Shown here piece by piece: positions 34,541-43,118 of a stretch of 44,269 nt of DNA (its first letter is position 1; the number at the start of each line of letters is the position of its first letter). Below the pieces are notes generated by a model. That model was given only the letters and a program-made list of their open reading frames with translations, did no database searches and was not told where the DNA came from. A program made the position numbers and the translations under genes. This stretch comes from Roseomonas xinghualingensis (GTDB taxonomy: Bacteria > Pseudomonadota > Alphaproteobacteria > Acetobacterales > Acetobacteraceae), in NCBI RefSeq assembly GCF_025791835.1, contig NZ_JAOXLP010000027.1, forward strand, positions 1-44,269, given 5' to 3'.

Positions 34541-35416
34541 TCAGCGGCACATCATCACCGGCATTTCGGCATTCTCCAGCACATGGCGCGTGACGCCGCC
34601 GAGGATGAGCTGGCGGATGCGCGAATGGCTGTAGGCGCCCATGCAGAGCAGGTCCGCGCCGAAATCCCGCGCGGCGCCCAGCAGCCCGGCGCCAACCTCC
34701 CGCGTGATCGGGTGGAACTCCGTCGGTTCGGCGGTGATGTTGTGCCAACGCAGATAGGAGAGGATGCCGTTCACATCCGGCCCGCGGCGTTGATAGTCCT
34801 TGCTGTACAGAACGCGCACGGCCTCGGCGCGGTGCAGCCAGGGCAGCGCGGCGGCCACGGCGGCGGCGCTTTCCGCCGTGCCGTTCCAGGCAACGCAAAC
34901 CCGCGCGCCAATGCTGGTGGGAGGCAGGCGCGGCGCGATCAGTACCGGCCGGCCGCTGTCGAATAGGATGGCGTGCAGCGCGTCGGAGGAGGAGACGTCC
35001 TCCCCGGAATCCGGATGCGGCACCACGGCCATGTCGTAGAGCCGCGACTGCTGGGCCACCAGATCCTCCTCGCGCCCCGCGACGGAGGCGAAGGACAGCG
35101 TGGCGGAATCCGCCTTCTCGGCGGCCTCGGCGGAACTGGCCAGAACCACGTCCTTGCCGTCCACGAAGCGGTTGAACAGCTCCTGCACACGGCTGGCACG
35201 GTCACCGGATTCCCGCTCCGTTGCGGCCATCATCTCCTCGATCATGGCGCCTGACAGACCTTCGCCCGCCAGCGGCGCCACATCCCGCGCATCCACGCGG
35301 ACATGGAGGCAGTGCACATGCGAATGCCAGATGCGCGCGGTCATCACCGCGGTCTGCAGGGCCGCCTCACCGGCGGCGGTGCCGGTCAGGGGCAGGAGGA
35401 TGCGGCGGTAGGCCAT
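34541..35416 (-). CDS. Universal stress protein (tandem UspA domains)
   Basis: A 291-aa cytosolic protein with two UspA-like halves. The first opens MAYRRILLPLTGTAAGEAAL (1-20). The second starts near RVCVAWNGTAESAAAV (about 160-175) and ends LLCMGAYSHSRIRQLILGGVTRHVL (about 255-280; given as LLCMGAYSHSRIRQ plus GGVTRHVL), the usual Usp ATP-binding end region. The first half lacks this glycine-rich end, so only the second is likely to bind nucleotide. The ATG at 35416 was chosen because Usp proteins begin at this beta strand. It appears monocistronic. Confidence 0.9.
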   Translation of the reverse strand: MAYRRILLPLTGTAAGEAALQTAVMTARIWHSHVHCLHVRVDARDVAPLAGEGLSGAMIEEMMAATERESGDRASRVQELFNRFVDGKDVVLASSAEAAEKADSATLSFASVAGREEDLVAQQSRLYDMAVVPHPDSGEDVSSSDALHAILFDSGRPVLIAPRLPPTSIGARVCVAWNGTAESAAAVAAALPWLHRAEAVRVLYSKDYQRRGPDVNGILSYLRWHNITAEPTEFHPITREVGAGLLGAARDFGADLLCMGAYSHSRIRQLILGGVTRHVLENAEMPVMMCR

Positions 35417-35470
35417 GTCGGCGGGACTCCGTCGTGTTCCGGCGGAAGGGTAGAGCAAGCCCCCTCCCCG

Positions 35471-35494
35471 CGTCCGGCCGAATCCGACCGGACG
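35471..35494 (-). terminator. Hairpin downstream of the phosphotransferase/kinase gene
   Basis: CGTCCGG (35471-35477) pairs with CCGGACG (35488-35494). In the minus-strand RNA the stem extends by a U-G pair and two more C-G pairs to a GAUU tetraloop, making about 10 bp. It begins 9 nt beyond the stop codon at 35504. No U-run follows. Confidence 0.5.
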
Positions 35495-35503
35495 ACCACC
35501 GGT

Positions 35504-36985
35504 CTAGCATGAGAAGAGGTGGGTCGCCGCAAGCGCTGCCGCCAGGGGATCCCCGGAAGCATCTATGTGGTTCCAGGTGACGGCCCCAATGGGGCGGGAG
35601 GCGGCATGCTCCAGCACCTCCACCGTGGCATCGGAGGCATCGCCACGCCGTGCCGCGATTCGTGCCCGGAGCAGGTCGGGCGGCGCTTCCAGCCAGAGGC
35701 CGATGAAGGGCACGCCCAGGCGGCTCGCCACTGCCTCGATCCCGGCGCGGCGCGCAGCGTCCAGGAAGGCAGCGTCGGCCAGCACGGAATGCCCTCCCCG
35801 CAGCGCGGCTTCCACATCGGCGAAGAGCGCCGCATGCACGGTGTCGTTTATTCGTTCCGAATAGGCCGCGGGCGGCAGCGGGGCTTCGGGGGGAATGCCC
35901 GCCAGGCGCTTGCGGATTTCGTCGCTCCGCAGGTGCAGCGCCCCGGGGGCGGCGCCAAAGCGGGGCGCCAGCGCCCTTCCGAGGCGGGTCTTCCCCGTGC
36001 CCTGCAGGCCTCCCACCGCAATCAACCGGGGTGACGGGGGCGAGAGATAGGCCTCCGCCTCTTGCAGGAATGCCAGGGCTCCCTCCCCTTGTCCGCCAAC
36101 CCGCGCCAGGCAGTGCGCGCGGATCATCGCGCGCGCCGACAGCCAGAGCGGAAGCCCCGCCACCAGCCCCGCGTCATCGCCAACCGCGATGGCGCGGCCG
36201 AGCACGCGGCAGGCTGCCTCCCGCCCGCAGCGCCGCAGCAGGTCGGCGATGAGGAAGGCAAGATCATAGCCGGTGTCGATGGTGGCGAGGTCCTCGTCGA
36301 ATTCCAGCGCGTCGAAGGGCGTGGGGCGCCCTTCCCAGAGCAGCAGGTTTCCGAGATGCAGGTCGCCATGGCAGCGCCGGATGCGCCCCTCCGCCGCCCG
36401 CGCACGTAGCACGGGCGCAAGGTTGCGCAGGAGCCGCTGGGAGGAACGCCGCCAGGACAGCACCCGCGCCGGATCAAGCCCCGCGGCAAGGGCAGCGCGC
36501 GCATTGCCGCTCAATACGGCGGCGAAGCGGGGCACGGGATCGGGAACAGGATGGACGGGCCGGTAGGTGGCGCGAAGGGCGATGACGGCATCGCCCAAGG
36601 CATCCTGCAGGGCTGGATCCAGCCCGCCGCGCGCGGCCACGGCATCGAGGAAGTCAGAGGGCGGAACGGGAGCCATCTCCAGCGCCCAATCCACTGCCGA
36701 AGGATCATCCGGCGCCACCAGCCGGTCCGCTTCCTCCGTAATTCCATGCACTGCGCGGTACAGGGCCGGCGCGGCGGGGGCGTTCAGAGCCAGTTCCCGC
36801 TCGGTGAAGCGGCGCCGCGCCTCGGGGGTGGTGAAATCCAGGAAGCCCAGATCCACCGCCTTCTTCAGCTTCAGCACCCGGTCAGGCCCGATGAAGACAG
36901 CGGAGATATGCGTCTCCACCAGCCGCATCCCGCCAGTGAGCCGCGCCAGGAGCGCCGCTGAACGCGCCTGCGTAGCCGGAATCAT
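35504..36985 (-). CDS. Aminoglycoside phosphotransferase-fold / P-loop kinase fusion protein
   Basis: A 493-aa two-domain cytosolic protein. The N-terminal part (about 1-310) has an APH/kinase-like fold with the Brenner motif CHGDLHLGNLLLW (about 203-215) and DALEFDEDLATIDTGYDLAFL as the metal-binding region. The C-terminal part (about 320-490) is an AAA_33-type P-loop kinase with GGLQGTGKTRLG (about 322-333). Such fusions are widespread and uncharacterised; antibiotic resistance should not be assumed. The start at 36985 shares one base with the pdxH stop (TGATG), so the two are translationally coupled. The upstream ATG at 37012 would overlap pdxH and is less likely. Confidence 0.88.
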   Translation of the reverse strand: MIPATQARSAALLARLTGGMRLVETHISAVFIGPDRVLKLKKAVDLGFLDFTTPEARRRFTERELALNAPAAPALYRAVHGITEEADRLVAPDDPSAVDWALEMAPVPPSDFLDAVAARGGLDPALQDALGDAVIALRATYRPVHPVPDPVPRFAAVLSGNARAALAAGLDPARVLSWRRSSQRLLRNLAPVLRARAAEGRIRRCHGDLHLGNLLLWEGRPTPFDALEFDEDLATIDTGYDLAFLIADLLRRCGREAACRVLGRAIAVGDDAGLVAGLPLWLSARAMIRAHCLARVGGQGEGALAFLQEAEAYLSPPSPRLIAVGGLQGTGKTRLGRALAPRFGAAPGALHLRSDEIRKRLAGIPPEAPLPPAAYSERINDTVHAALFADVEAALRGGHSVLADAAFLDAARRAGIEAVASRLGVPFIGLWLEAPPDLLRARIAARRGDASDATVEVLEHAASRPIGAVTWNHIDASGDPLAAALAATHLFSC

Positions 36986-37593
36986 CACGGGTAGAGTCGC
37001 CCGGTGCTCCACCCCTCTCCATTCCGCTCGAAGACCAGCCGGTCATGGCGGCGGAAGGGCATGTCCTGCCAGAACTCGATCCGCAGGGGCAGGATACGGA
37101 AGCCGCCCCAATACGGCGGGCGCGGCACGTCATTCCCTGGATACAGTGCCTCGTACTCGGCGATCCTCGCCTCGAACTCGGCGCGGGAGGCAAGCGGGCG
37201 GGACTGGATCGAGCCCCAGGCGGCAATGCGGGAACCATGCGGGCGGGAGGCGTAATAGGCGTCGGCCTCGTCCGGGGTCACCCGCTCCACCGTGCCCTCC
37301 ACCCGCACCTGGCGGCGCAGGGACTTCCAGTGGAAGCAGAGCGCGGCACGAGGGTTCGCCAGAAGCTCCTGGCCCTTCCGGCTCTCCTCATTGGTATAGA
37401 AGACGAAGCCGCGCTCGTCCCGCCCCTTCAGCAGCACCATGCGGGCCGAGGGCCAGCCATCCGGCGTCGTCGTGGCCAGGCACATGGCATTGGGGTCATT
37501 CGGCTCCCGGGCCTGGGCCTCGGCGAACCAGGCCTCGAACAGGCCATAGGGCTCGGCCGCATCGGGGATGCCGGCGGCATGGGCTTCGTTCAT
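36985..37593 (-). CDS. pdxH: Pyridoxamine 5'-phosphate oxidase
   Basis: FMN enzyme oxidising pyridoxine or pyridoxamine 5'-phosphate to pyridoxal 5'-phosphate. The 202-aa protein has the family's [34 protein letters not shown] and [13 protein letters not shown] segments. The C-terminal dimerisation part contains [14 protein letters not shown] and ends in GWSTGRLYP, the usual PdxH end. I chose the ATG at 37593, which has GAGG 5 nt upstream. An in-frame ATG at 37617 (AAGGGG 10 nt upstream) would add eight residues and is almost as likely. It heads the minus-strand pair with the kinase fusion and is divergent from fabI. Confidence 0.94.
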   Translation of the reverse strand: MNEAHAAGIPDAAEPYGLFEAWFAEAQAREPNDPNAMCLATTTPDGWPSARMVLLKGRDERGFVFYTNEESRKGQELLANPRAALCFHWKSLRRQVRVEGTVERVTPDEADAYYASRPHGSRIAAWGSIQSRPLASRAEFEARIAEYEALYPGNDVPRPPYWGGFRILPLRIEFWQDMPFRRHDRLVFERNGEGWSTGRLYP

Positions 37594-37703
37594 GGGGACC
37601 TCAGTGGTCAGGCTCATTGCGTTTAGGCCCCTTGTTCCGGTCCGGCCGGTGTGCCACCCCTCCGAGCCCGTCGCAACCGATGCCCACCCGTGGAGGATCC
37701 CTC

Positions 37704-38558
37704 GTGGAAGACGCCAAGCCTGTGGCCGATGCCGCCTCCCTGCCCGCCAAGGGCACGCTGATGCAGGGCCGCCGTGGCATCGTGATGGGCGTCGCCAATG
37801 ACCGCTCCATCGCATGGGCCATTGCCCAGGCCGTGGCCGCACAAGGCGGCGAGGTCGCCTTCACCTATCAGGGCGAGGCGCTGGAGAAGCGCGTGCGCCC
37901 CCTGGCCGCCAGCATCGGCTCCGACCTTCTGGTTCCCTGCGATGTCTCGGATGAGGCCGCGATCGACGTGGCTTTCGACCAAGTCAAGGAACGCTGGGGC
38001 GGGATTGATTTCCTTGTCCATGCCATCGGCTTCGCCGACAAGCAGTATCTGCGCGGCCGTTACCTGGACACGCCCAAGGAGGCCTTCCTCCAGGCGCTCG
38101 ACATCTCCTGCTTCTCCTTCGTCTCGGTGTCGCGGCGCGCGGCGGCGATGATGAAGCCGGGCGGCTCGCTGCTTACCCTCACCTATCTGGGCGCGGAGCG
38201 CTGGACGCCGCATTACAACGTCATGGGCGTGGCCAAGGCTGCGTTGGAGGCGAGCGTGCGCTACATGGCCGCCGATCTGGGCGAGGCCGGCGTCCGGGTG
38301 AATGCCATCTCGGCCGGCCCGATCAAGACGCTGGCGGCCAGCGGCATCGGCGACTTCCGCTACATCCTGAAGTGGAACCAGTACAATTCACCCATGCGAC
38401 GCAACGTCGCGCTGGATGAAGTCGGCGGCGCCGGAGTCTATCTGCTCTCCCCGCTTTCAGGCGGTGTGACGGGCGAGGTGCACCATGTGGACTGCGGCTA
38501 CCATATCATCGGCATGAAGAACCCGGACGCCCCCGACATCACGATCGAGAAGGGCTGA
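37704..38558 (+). CDS. fabI: Enoyl-[acyl-carrier-protein] reductase (NADH) FabI
   Basis: Cytosolic enzyme reducing trans-2-enoyl-ACP in the last step of each fatty acid elongation round, and the target of triclosan-type inhibitors. The 284-aa product has the FabI nucleotide-binding start [20 protein letters not shown] (about 23-42), the [18 protein letters not shown] segment, and the catalytic Y-x6-K in [15 protein letters not shown] at 37704 is the best start: GGAGG lies 7 nt upstream. An ATG at 37680 lacks such a site. It is followed by aroC after 14 bp, so the two are co-transcribed. Confidence 0.95.
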   Translation: MEDAKPVADAASLPAKGTLMQGRRGIVMGVANDRSIAWAIAQAVAAQGGEVAFTYQGEALEKRVRPLAASIGSDLLVPCDVSDEAAIDVAFDQVKERWGGIDFLVHAIGFADKQYLRGRYLDTPKEAFLQALDISCFSFVSVSRRAAAMMKPGGSLLTLTYLGAERWTPHYNVMGVAKAALEASVRYMAADLGEAGVRVNAISAGPIKTLAASGIGDFRYILKWNQYNSPMRRNVALDEVGGAGVYLLSPLSGGVTGEVHHVDCGYHIIGMKNPDAPDITIEKG

Positions 38559-38572
38559 CCACCCTTTCCGCC

Positions 38573-39679
38573 ATGTCCCACAACAGCTTCGGCCATCTCT
38601 TCCGCGTTACCACCTGGGGCGAGAGCCACGGCCTCGCCATCGGTGGGGTGGTGGATGGGTGCCCGCCCGGGCTTTCCCTGACCGAAGCCGACATCCAGCC
38701 CTGGCTGGACCGGCGCCGCCCGGGCCAGTCGAAATTCGTCACCCAGCGGCAGGAGCCGGATGAGGTCCGCATCCTCTCCGGCACTTTCGAGGGGCTGACG
38801 ACGGGCACGCCCATTTCCCTGTTCATCGAGAACAAGGACCAGCGCTCCCGCGACTATGGCGAGATCGCCGACAGCTTCCGCCCTGGCCATGCCGACCTCG
38901 CCTACCACCTGAAATACGGGGTGCGGGATTATCGCGGCGGCGGGCGTTCCTCGGCGCGGGAGACGGCGATTCGGGTCGCGGCCGGGGCCGTGGCGCGCAA
39001 GGTGCTGGGCGCGGGCGTGACCATCCGCGGCGCTCTCGTCTCCATGGGTGGCGATTCGGTGGACCGGGCGAACTGGGATTGGAAAGCGGTGGAGGAGAAC
39101 GACTTCTTCTGCCCGGACCGCCAGGCAGCAGCCCGCTGGGAAGAGAAGCTGCTGGCGCTGCGCAAGGCGGGCTCAAGCGTGGGTGCCGTGGTGGAGGTGG
39201 TGGCCGAGGGCATCCCCCCGGGCCTCGGCGCCCCCATATACGGCAAACTGGATGCCGAGATCGCGGCCGCCTTCATGTCCATCAACGCGGTAAAGGGCGT
39301 GGAGATCGGCGAAGGCTTCGCCGCCGCCGCCCTGACCGGCGAGGACAATGCCGACGAGATGCGCATGGCAGCGGATGGCACGGTGGACTTCCTGGCCAAT
39401 CATGCCGGCGGGATCCTGGGTGGCATTTCCACGGGCCAGCCGGTGATCGCGCGCTTCGCGGTGAAGCCCACCTCCTCCATCCTCGTCCCCCGGCGTACGG
39501 TGGACCGCCATGGCCAGGAGCGGGAGCTCATCACCAAGGGCCGCCACGATCCCTGCGTCGGCATTCGCGCGGTGCCAGTGGGCGAGGCGATGATGGCCTG
39601 CGTCCTGGCTGATGCTCTGTTGCGGCACCGCGCCCAGGTGCCCGATGCACCCGCCTCCACGCGTCTCCCGAGAAACTGA
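38573..39679 (+). CDS. aroC: Chorismate synthase
   Basis: FMN-dependent enzyme turning 5-enolpyruvylshikimate 3-phosphate into chorismate, the branch point of aromatic amino acids, folate and ubiquinone. The 368-aa protein shows all three family signatures: [18 protein letters not shown] (about 16-33), the [10 protein letters not shown] / [17 protein letters not shown] region (about 102-132), and the C-terminal [17 protein letters not shown] (about 323-339). It is the downstream gene of the fabI-aroC unit. Confidence 0.97.
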   Translation: MSHNSFGHLFRVTTWGESHGLAIGGVVDGCPPGLSLTEADIQPWLDRRRPGQSKFVTQRQEPDEVRILSGTFEGLTTGTPISLFIENKDQRSRDYGEIADSFRPGHADLAYHLKYGVRDYRGGGRSSARETAIRVAAGAVARKVLGAGVTIRGALVSMGGDSVDRANWDWKAVEENDFFCPDRQAAARWEEKLLALRKAGSSVGAVVEVVAEGIPPGLGAPIYGKLDAEIAAAFMSINAVKGVEIGEGFAAAALTGEDNADEMRMAADGTVDFLANHAGGILGGISTGQPVIARFAVKPTSSILVPRRTVDRHGQERELITKGRHDPCVGIRAVPVGEAMMACVLADALLRHRAQVPDAPASTRLPRN

Positions 39680-39746
39680 TCGGTACGCTTCTTTATCCGA
39701 CTACTTCACTCAGGTATTCGGAGGTCATCCTTGAGGTGACGGTCCG

Positions 39747-40949
39747 ATGCCGAACCAAGAACCGGGGCCTGAGACCCTGGCCGATGCAAAGCTTCTCGCA
39801 GGCTTTCTCGGGCTCGCCGGCAACAAACGCTGGAAAGAGCGGATGGAGGAGATCGGCCGGCGCGTGGCCCTTTCCTCACTCACCGGACGGGCAGCACAGG
39901 AGCGCCACGCGCTCGAATTGATGCTGCAGCGTCTTTCTGCGCCCAGCGCCCTTGCGAATGCCGGCCCGGCGGAGCAGCGGCTTCTCTCCTATGCGCGGGA
40001 GGCGGTGCGCCTTGCCCATGAGTTGCCGGCCGAGCCCCGCCAGCGCCTGCGCGCCCTGATCCTGTCCGGGCTGACGGGTGAGGCCAATCTCATCCCGCTC
40101 TTCCACCTGCTCCGCGTTGCGGCGCTGCACCGGGCGCGCGGCTTCGAGGTGCGCTTCACCGGCCTCGCCGATGGCACCCCGCATGACCTGTTGATCACCC
40201 GCAACGGCGCCGAGGCCGAGGTGGTCTGCGAGACCCTCTCGGCCGAGGAAGGCCGCCATGTGCCGCGCGGCGACTGGTGCGCCCTGGTGGATGGCATCAA
40301 CCCGGATCTCCAGATCTGGCTGGCCGCCCATCCCGGCCGCTACGTGCTGAAGATGACCCTGCCTGACGGCCTGCGTGCTGATGCGCTGAACGTAGCCACC
40401 CTGCAGCGCCGGATCATCGACATGCTGCGCGACCAGAAGCGGCAGGACTCAGCGGCGGATGCGGTGCTGAAACTTGACCCGCTCATCCTGGCCGGCGCCC
40501 AGGCGGCTGTTCCCGCCGGCGCCCTGCGCGCCCTTTTTGGCCCCGACGCCCATCTGGCCGTAGCGCATGACAAGGGGAACCTGCTTGTGCTCGCGGCGCG
40601 GGCTGGGCAGGCGAGCGGCATCGCCCAGGCCGCCTGCCGCCGCATGGCCGCGGCCTCGACACGGCTGAGTGGGAAACAGCCCGCCATCCTGGCAATGTTC
40701 CTCGATGATCTCGCCCGCCCCGAGTGGCGCAACCTGCGGGAACAGCGGGAGTTGGAGGGCGCCGTGCGGCGCTTCCTCACCACGGAGGAGGCGCGCGGGA
40801 TCTCGGCCGTCTCCTGCGCCACGCGCATGGAAATGTTTGGCATGGCACCACCCGACGGCGCGGCGGAGGGAGAATTGCGCTTCCGGAACCCCACCCGCGT
40901 CTCTCCGCGCGACGCCCCGCTGCTGGCGGCGCTGACATCCCTCGACTGA
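39747..40949 (+). CDS. Uncharacterised 400-aa protein, possible degenerate PD-(D/E)XK fold
   Basis: I do not recognise this family with certainty. The first 130 residues are helical and arginine-rich. Residues 131-200 read like an alpha/beta core: GFEVRFTGL, PHDLLITRNGAEAEVVCETLS, then EEGRHVPRGDW. The strand-turn-strand with D147 and E158 resembles the P-D...(D/E)-x-K site of restriction-nuclease-like folds, yet the lysine position is occupied by Cys/Glu (VVCET), so activity is doubtful. The C-terminal half is alpha/beta with no recognised motif. No signal peptide or membrane helix is seen. The ATG has GAGGTGA about 7 nt upstream. It lies 67 bp after aroC, in a gap of lower GC that may hold its own promoter. 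Confidence 0.7.
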   Translation: MPNQEPGPETLADAKLLAGFLGLAGNKRWKERMEEIGRRVALSSLTGRAAQERHALELMLQRLSAPSALANAGPAEQRLLSYAREAVRLAHELPAEPRQRLRALILSGLTGEANLIPLFHLLRVAALHRARGFEVRFTGLADGTPHDLLITRNGAEAEVVCETLSAEEGRHVPRGDWCALVDGINPDLQIWLAAHPGRYVLKMTLPDGLRADALNVATLQRRIIDMLRDQKRQDSAADAVLKLDPLILAGAQAAVPAGALRALFGPDAHLAVAHDKGNLLVLAARAGQASGIAQAACRRMAAASTRLSGKQPAILAMFLDDLARPEWRNLREQRELEGAVRRFLTTEEARGISAVSCATRMEMFGMAPPDGAAEGELRFRNPTRVSPRDAPLLAALTSLD

Positions 40950-41044
40950 CATGCATCACGAAATGGTGACCGCAAAACCGGGAGAAACCCTGGCGGCGCG
41001 GTTACGTTCGGGGCCATGTTGCAGTGCGAAAAAAGGTGACACAC

Positions 41045-41197
41045 TTGACCGAGGCTGAAGCCGAGACGACGTTGGCGGAACTTGATCGCCTGCTGAACGA
41101 CCCGGATGTGCGAATGGACCCCGCGCGGGTTTGGGCACTGGCCGGACGGCTCTCGGCCCCGTCTCAGGGTAGCACCACAGGCTCTCCAGCGAATTGA
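41045..41197 (+). CDS. Small 50-aa protein with TTG start
   Basis: A short frame reading MTEAEAETTLAELDRLLNDP, then DVRMDPARVWALAGRLSAP. It has a strong AAAAAAGG 8 nt before a TTG at 41045; GTG at 41024 or 41036 are other options. The LLNDPDVxMDPxRVW pattern recalls small conserved alphaproteobacterial proteins that are sometimes labelled as release-factor-like, but the function is unknown. The first two thirds are acidic and helical, and the tail is low-complexity. It ends convergently against tlyA with a 13-bp gap. Support is the ribosome binding site and the motif. Confidence 0.6.
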   Translation: MTEAEAETTLAELDRLLNDPDVRMDPARVWALAGRLSAPSQGSTTGSPAN

Positions 41198-41203
41198 GGC
41201 TGG

Positions 41204-41222
41204 CGCCGGCTCAGTGCCGGCG
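41204..41222. terminator. Hairpin overlapping the tlyA stop codon
   Basis: CGCCGGC (41204-41210) pairs with GCCGGCG (41216-41222). The 5-nt loop reads ACTGA on the minus strand and includes the tlyA stop codon. It sits 6 bp from the stop of the convergent small gene, so it can end both transcripts. Confidence 0.5.
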
Positions 41223-41963
41223 TGCCCCGATAAGGAACTCCTTGTTCCCCTCCGGCCCAGTGATCGGGCTTTCAGCAATGCCCAGCACCTCCCAGCCCGG
41301 TAGTTCCGACCACCATTGCCGCACCTTGGCACAGACGGCGCGGTGCACATTCGGATCCCGGACCACCCCGCCCTTCCCCACCATGCCCGGGCCCGCCTCG
41401 AATTGTGGCTTGATCAGCGCGACCGCGAAGGCACCTGGCGCCGTCAGGGACAGTGCTGCGGGCAGCACGGTGGCAAGGCCGATGAAAGAGGCATCGCAGA
41501 CCACGGCGCCCACCGGCTCGGGGATCTGCGTCGCATCGAGATAGCGGGCATTCACCCGCTCCAGCACCACCACCCGGGGGTCGTTGCGCAGGTTCCAGGC
41601 AAGCTGCCCATGCCCCACATCCACGGCATAGACCCGCGCCGCGCCATGATGCAGCAGAACATGGGTGAAGCCGCCGGTCGAGGCGCCGACATCGATGCAG
41701 ACGCGGCCTGAGGGATCCAGCCCGAAGGCCTCCAGCCCATGCGCCAGCTTCAGCCCGCCACGGCTGACCCAGGGATGATCCTGGCCGCGGACCTCCAGCG
41801 GGTCACCCTCACGCAACTCCTGGCCTGGCTTGTCGATCCGCCGCTCACCACTGAACACCTTGCCTGCGATGATCAGCGCCTGTGCTCGGGCGCGGCTCTC
41901 GGCAAGGCCACGCTCCACCAGGGCAAGATCGGCGCGCTGCTTCGTGGGCTTGAGCTGCGGCAA
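41211..41963 (-). CDS. TlyA family RNA methyltransferase (hemolysin-type)
   Basis: A 250-aa protein with an N-terminal S4 RNA-binding domain (about 5-60; RADLALVERGLAESRARAQA) and a FtsJ-like Rossmann methyltransferase domain. That domain contains the catalytic-site segments WVSRGGLKL, CIDVGASTGGFTHVLL, DASFIGL and LIKPQFE. TlyA enzymes 2'-O-methylate 16S and/or 23S rRNA; the hemolysin name is historical. The start is TTG at 41963, preceded by GGAGG 6 nt away and followed at once by the conserved region. The in-frame ATG at 42113 would add 50 unrelated residues. Confidence 0.9.
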   Translation of the reverse strand: MPQLKPTKQRADLALVERGLAESRARAQALIIAGKVFSGERRIDKPGQELREGDPLEVRGQDHPWVSRGGLKLAHGLEAFGLDPSGRVCIDVGASTGGFTHVLLHHGAARVYAVDVGHGQLAWNLRNDPRVVVLERVNARYLDATQIPEPVGAVVCDASFIGLATVLPAALSLTAPGAFAVALIKPQFEAGPGMVGKGGVVRDPNVHRAVCAKVRQWWSELPGWEVLGIAESPITGPEGNKEFLIGARRH

Positions 41964-42111
41964 GTCGGTCCTCCAGGGATGCTCGCGACAGGATAGCAGG
42001 CCAAGAGGCGGAGGCCGACCCATCGCTCGGCCAGACCTTGCCGCCCCCGCCGCTCCGGGGGAAACAGGCATCCAAGCGCGCCACGCGCGGAAGAAATCCG
42101 GAGGAACATCC

Positions 42112-43089
42112 ATGCTTACCCGTCGCGCCCTCGCGGGCGCCGCGCTGGCCGGCGCCGCGTTTGCCCGCCCGACCCTGGCCCAGGCCGCTTGGCCGGCCGG
42201 GCGCCCGATCGAGGTGATCGTTCCCTACCCCCCTTCGGGCGGCATCGATATCGTCGCGCGGCTTCTGGCGAAGTACCTGCCGCAGCAGCTTCCGGGCGCG
42301 AACTTCGTTGTGGCGAACCGCGTCGGCGCCGGCGGACAGATCGGCAACGAGGCGGTCTTCAACGCACGCCCCGATGGCTACACCCTCGGCACGGTGGCAA
42401 CGCTCAGCTTCATCACCAAGGCACTGGAGCGTCCGGTTCGCTGGAAGACAGAGGATTTCACCTATATCGCCAATGTCGTGGACGATCCGGGCGCCCTGTG
42501 GGTGCGTGCCGATTCGCCGCTGCGCACGATCGCGGATCTGCGCGAGGCCGCCGCGAAGCAGGCGGAGGCGGTTTCGATCGGCACCGCCGCTGGAACCTCT
42601 TCCGATGACCATCTGCTGTTGCTGGCCTTCGAGGCCGCAGCGGGCGTGAAGGCGCTGCACGTGCCCTATAACGGCACTTCCCTCGCGATCCGCGACCTGC
42701 TCGGTGGCCAGTTGGATGTCGCCTCCTACAATGTCAGCGAAGGGCTGTCCTTGCTCCGCGAAGGACGCACGCGCTGCCTTGGCCAGGCCGCCCCGCAGCG
42801 CTGGTCGGCCATGGCCGAGGTGCCGACCATCCGGGAACAGGGGCTCGACGTACTGGGCGGCTCCGCGCGCGGCTTCGTGGCGCCCCCGGGCCTGCCGGCG
42901 GAGATCACGGAGCGTCTGCTCGCCGCCTTCGAAACCATCCTGAAGGACCCTGCCTTCCTGGCAGAGGCCGAGCGCCTGAACCTCCCGATGCGGCCGCTGC
43001 TGGGTGCCGCCTACAAGGAGGCGGTGCTGAAGGAGGCCGCGTCCGCGAAGGCGCTCTACGAGCGTTCGCCCTGGGCGACGAATCCTTGA
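42112..43089 (+). CDS. Tripartite tricarboxylate transporter (Bug) substrate-binding protein
   Basis: A 325-aa periplasmic solute receptor of the TctC/Bug family. The N-terminal signal TRRALAGAALAGAAFARP with cleavage near TLAQA (about 25) has a twin-arginine-like start. The mature part has the Bug signatures RPIEVIVPYPPSGGIDIVAR (about 30-49), NRVGAGGQIGNEAVFNARPDG and VPYNGTSLAIRDLLGGQLDV. Bug proteins bind carboxylates and similar small molecules; the ligand is not predictable. GGAGG lies 7 nt upstream of the ATG. No membrane subunits (TctA/TctB) are nearby, which is common for Bug genes. Its stop overlaps a possible TTG start of the next gene. Confidence 0.93.
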   Translation: MLTRRALAGAALAGAAFARPTLAQAAWPAGRPIEVIVPYPPSGGIDIVARLLAKYLPQQLPGANFVVANRVGAGGQIGNEAVFNARPDGYTLGTVATLSFITKALERPVRWKTEDFTYIANVVDDPGALWVRADSPLRTIADLREAAAKQAEAVSIGTAAGTSSDDHLLLLAFEAAAGVKALHVPYNGTSLAIRDLLGGQLDVASYNVSEGLSLLREGRTRCLGQAAPQRWSAMAEVPTIREQGLDVLGGSARGFVAPPGLPAEITERLLAAFETILKDPAFLAEAERLNLPMRPLLGAAYKEAVLKEAASAKALYERSPWATNP

Positions 43090-43118
43090 TCCAGCACCCG
43101 AAAGCAGAGACCGCACCG

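Noticed and set aside
35504..36985. Antibiotic-resistance aminoglycoside phosphotransferase
   Set aside because: Only the fold motif is shared; fusion to a P-loop kinase and coupling to pdxH point to an uncharacterised housekeeping kinase rather than a resistance gene.
41211..41963. Hemolysin toxin
   Set aside because: The S4 plus FtsJ-like domain layout is that of TlyA rRNA methyltransferases; the toxin label is historical.
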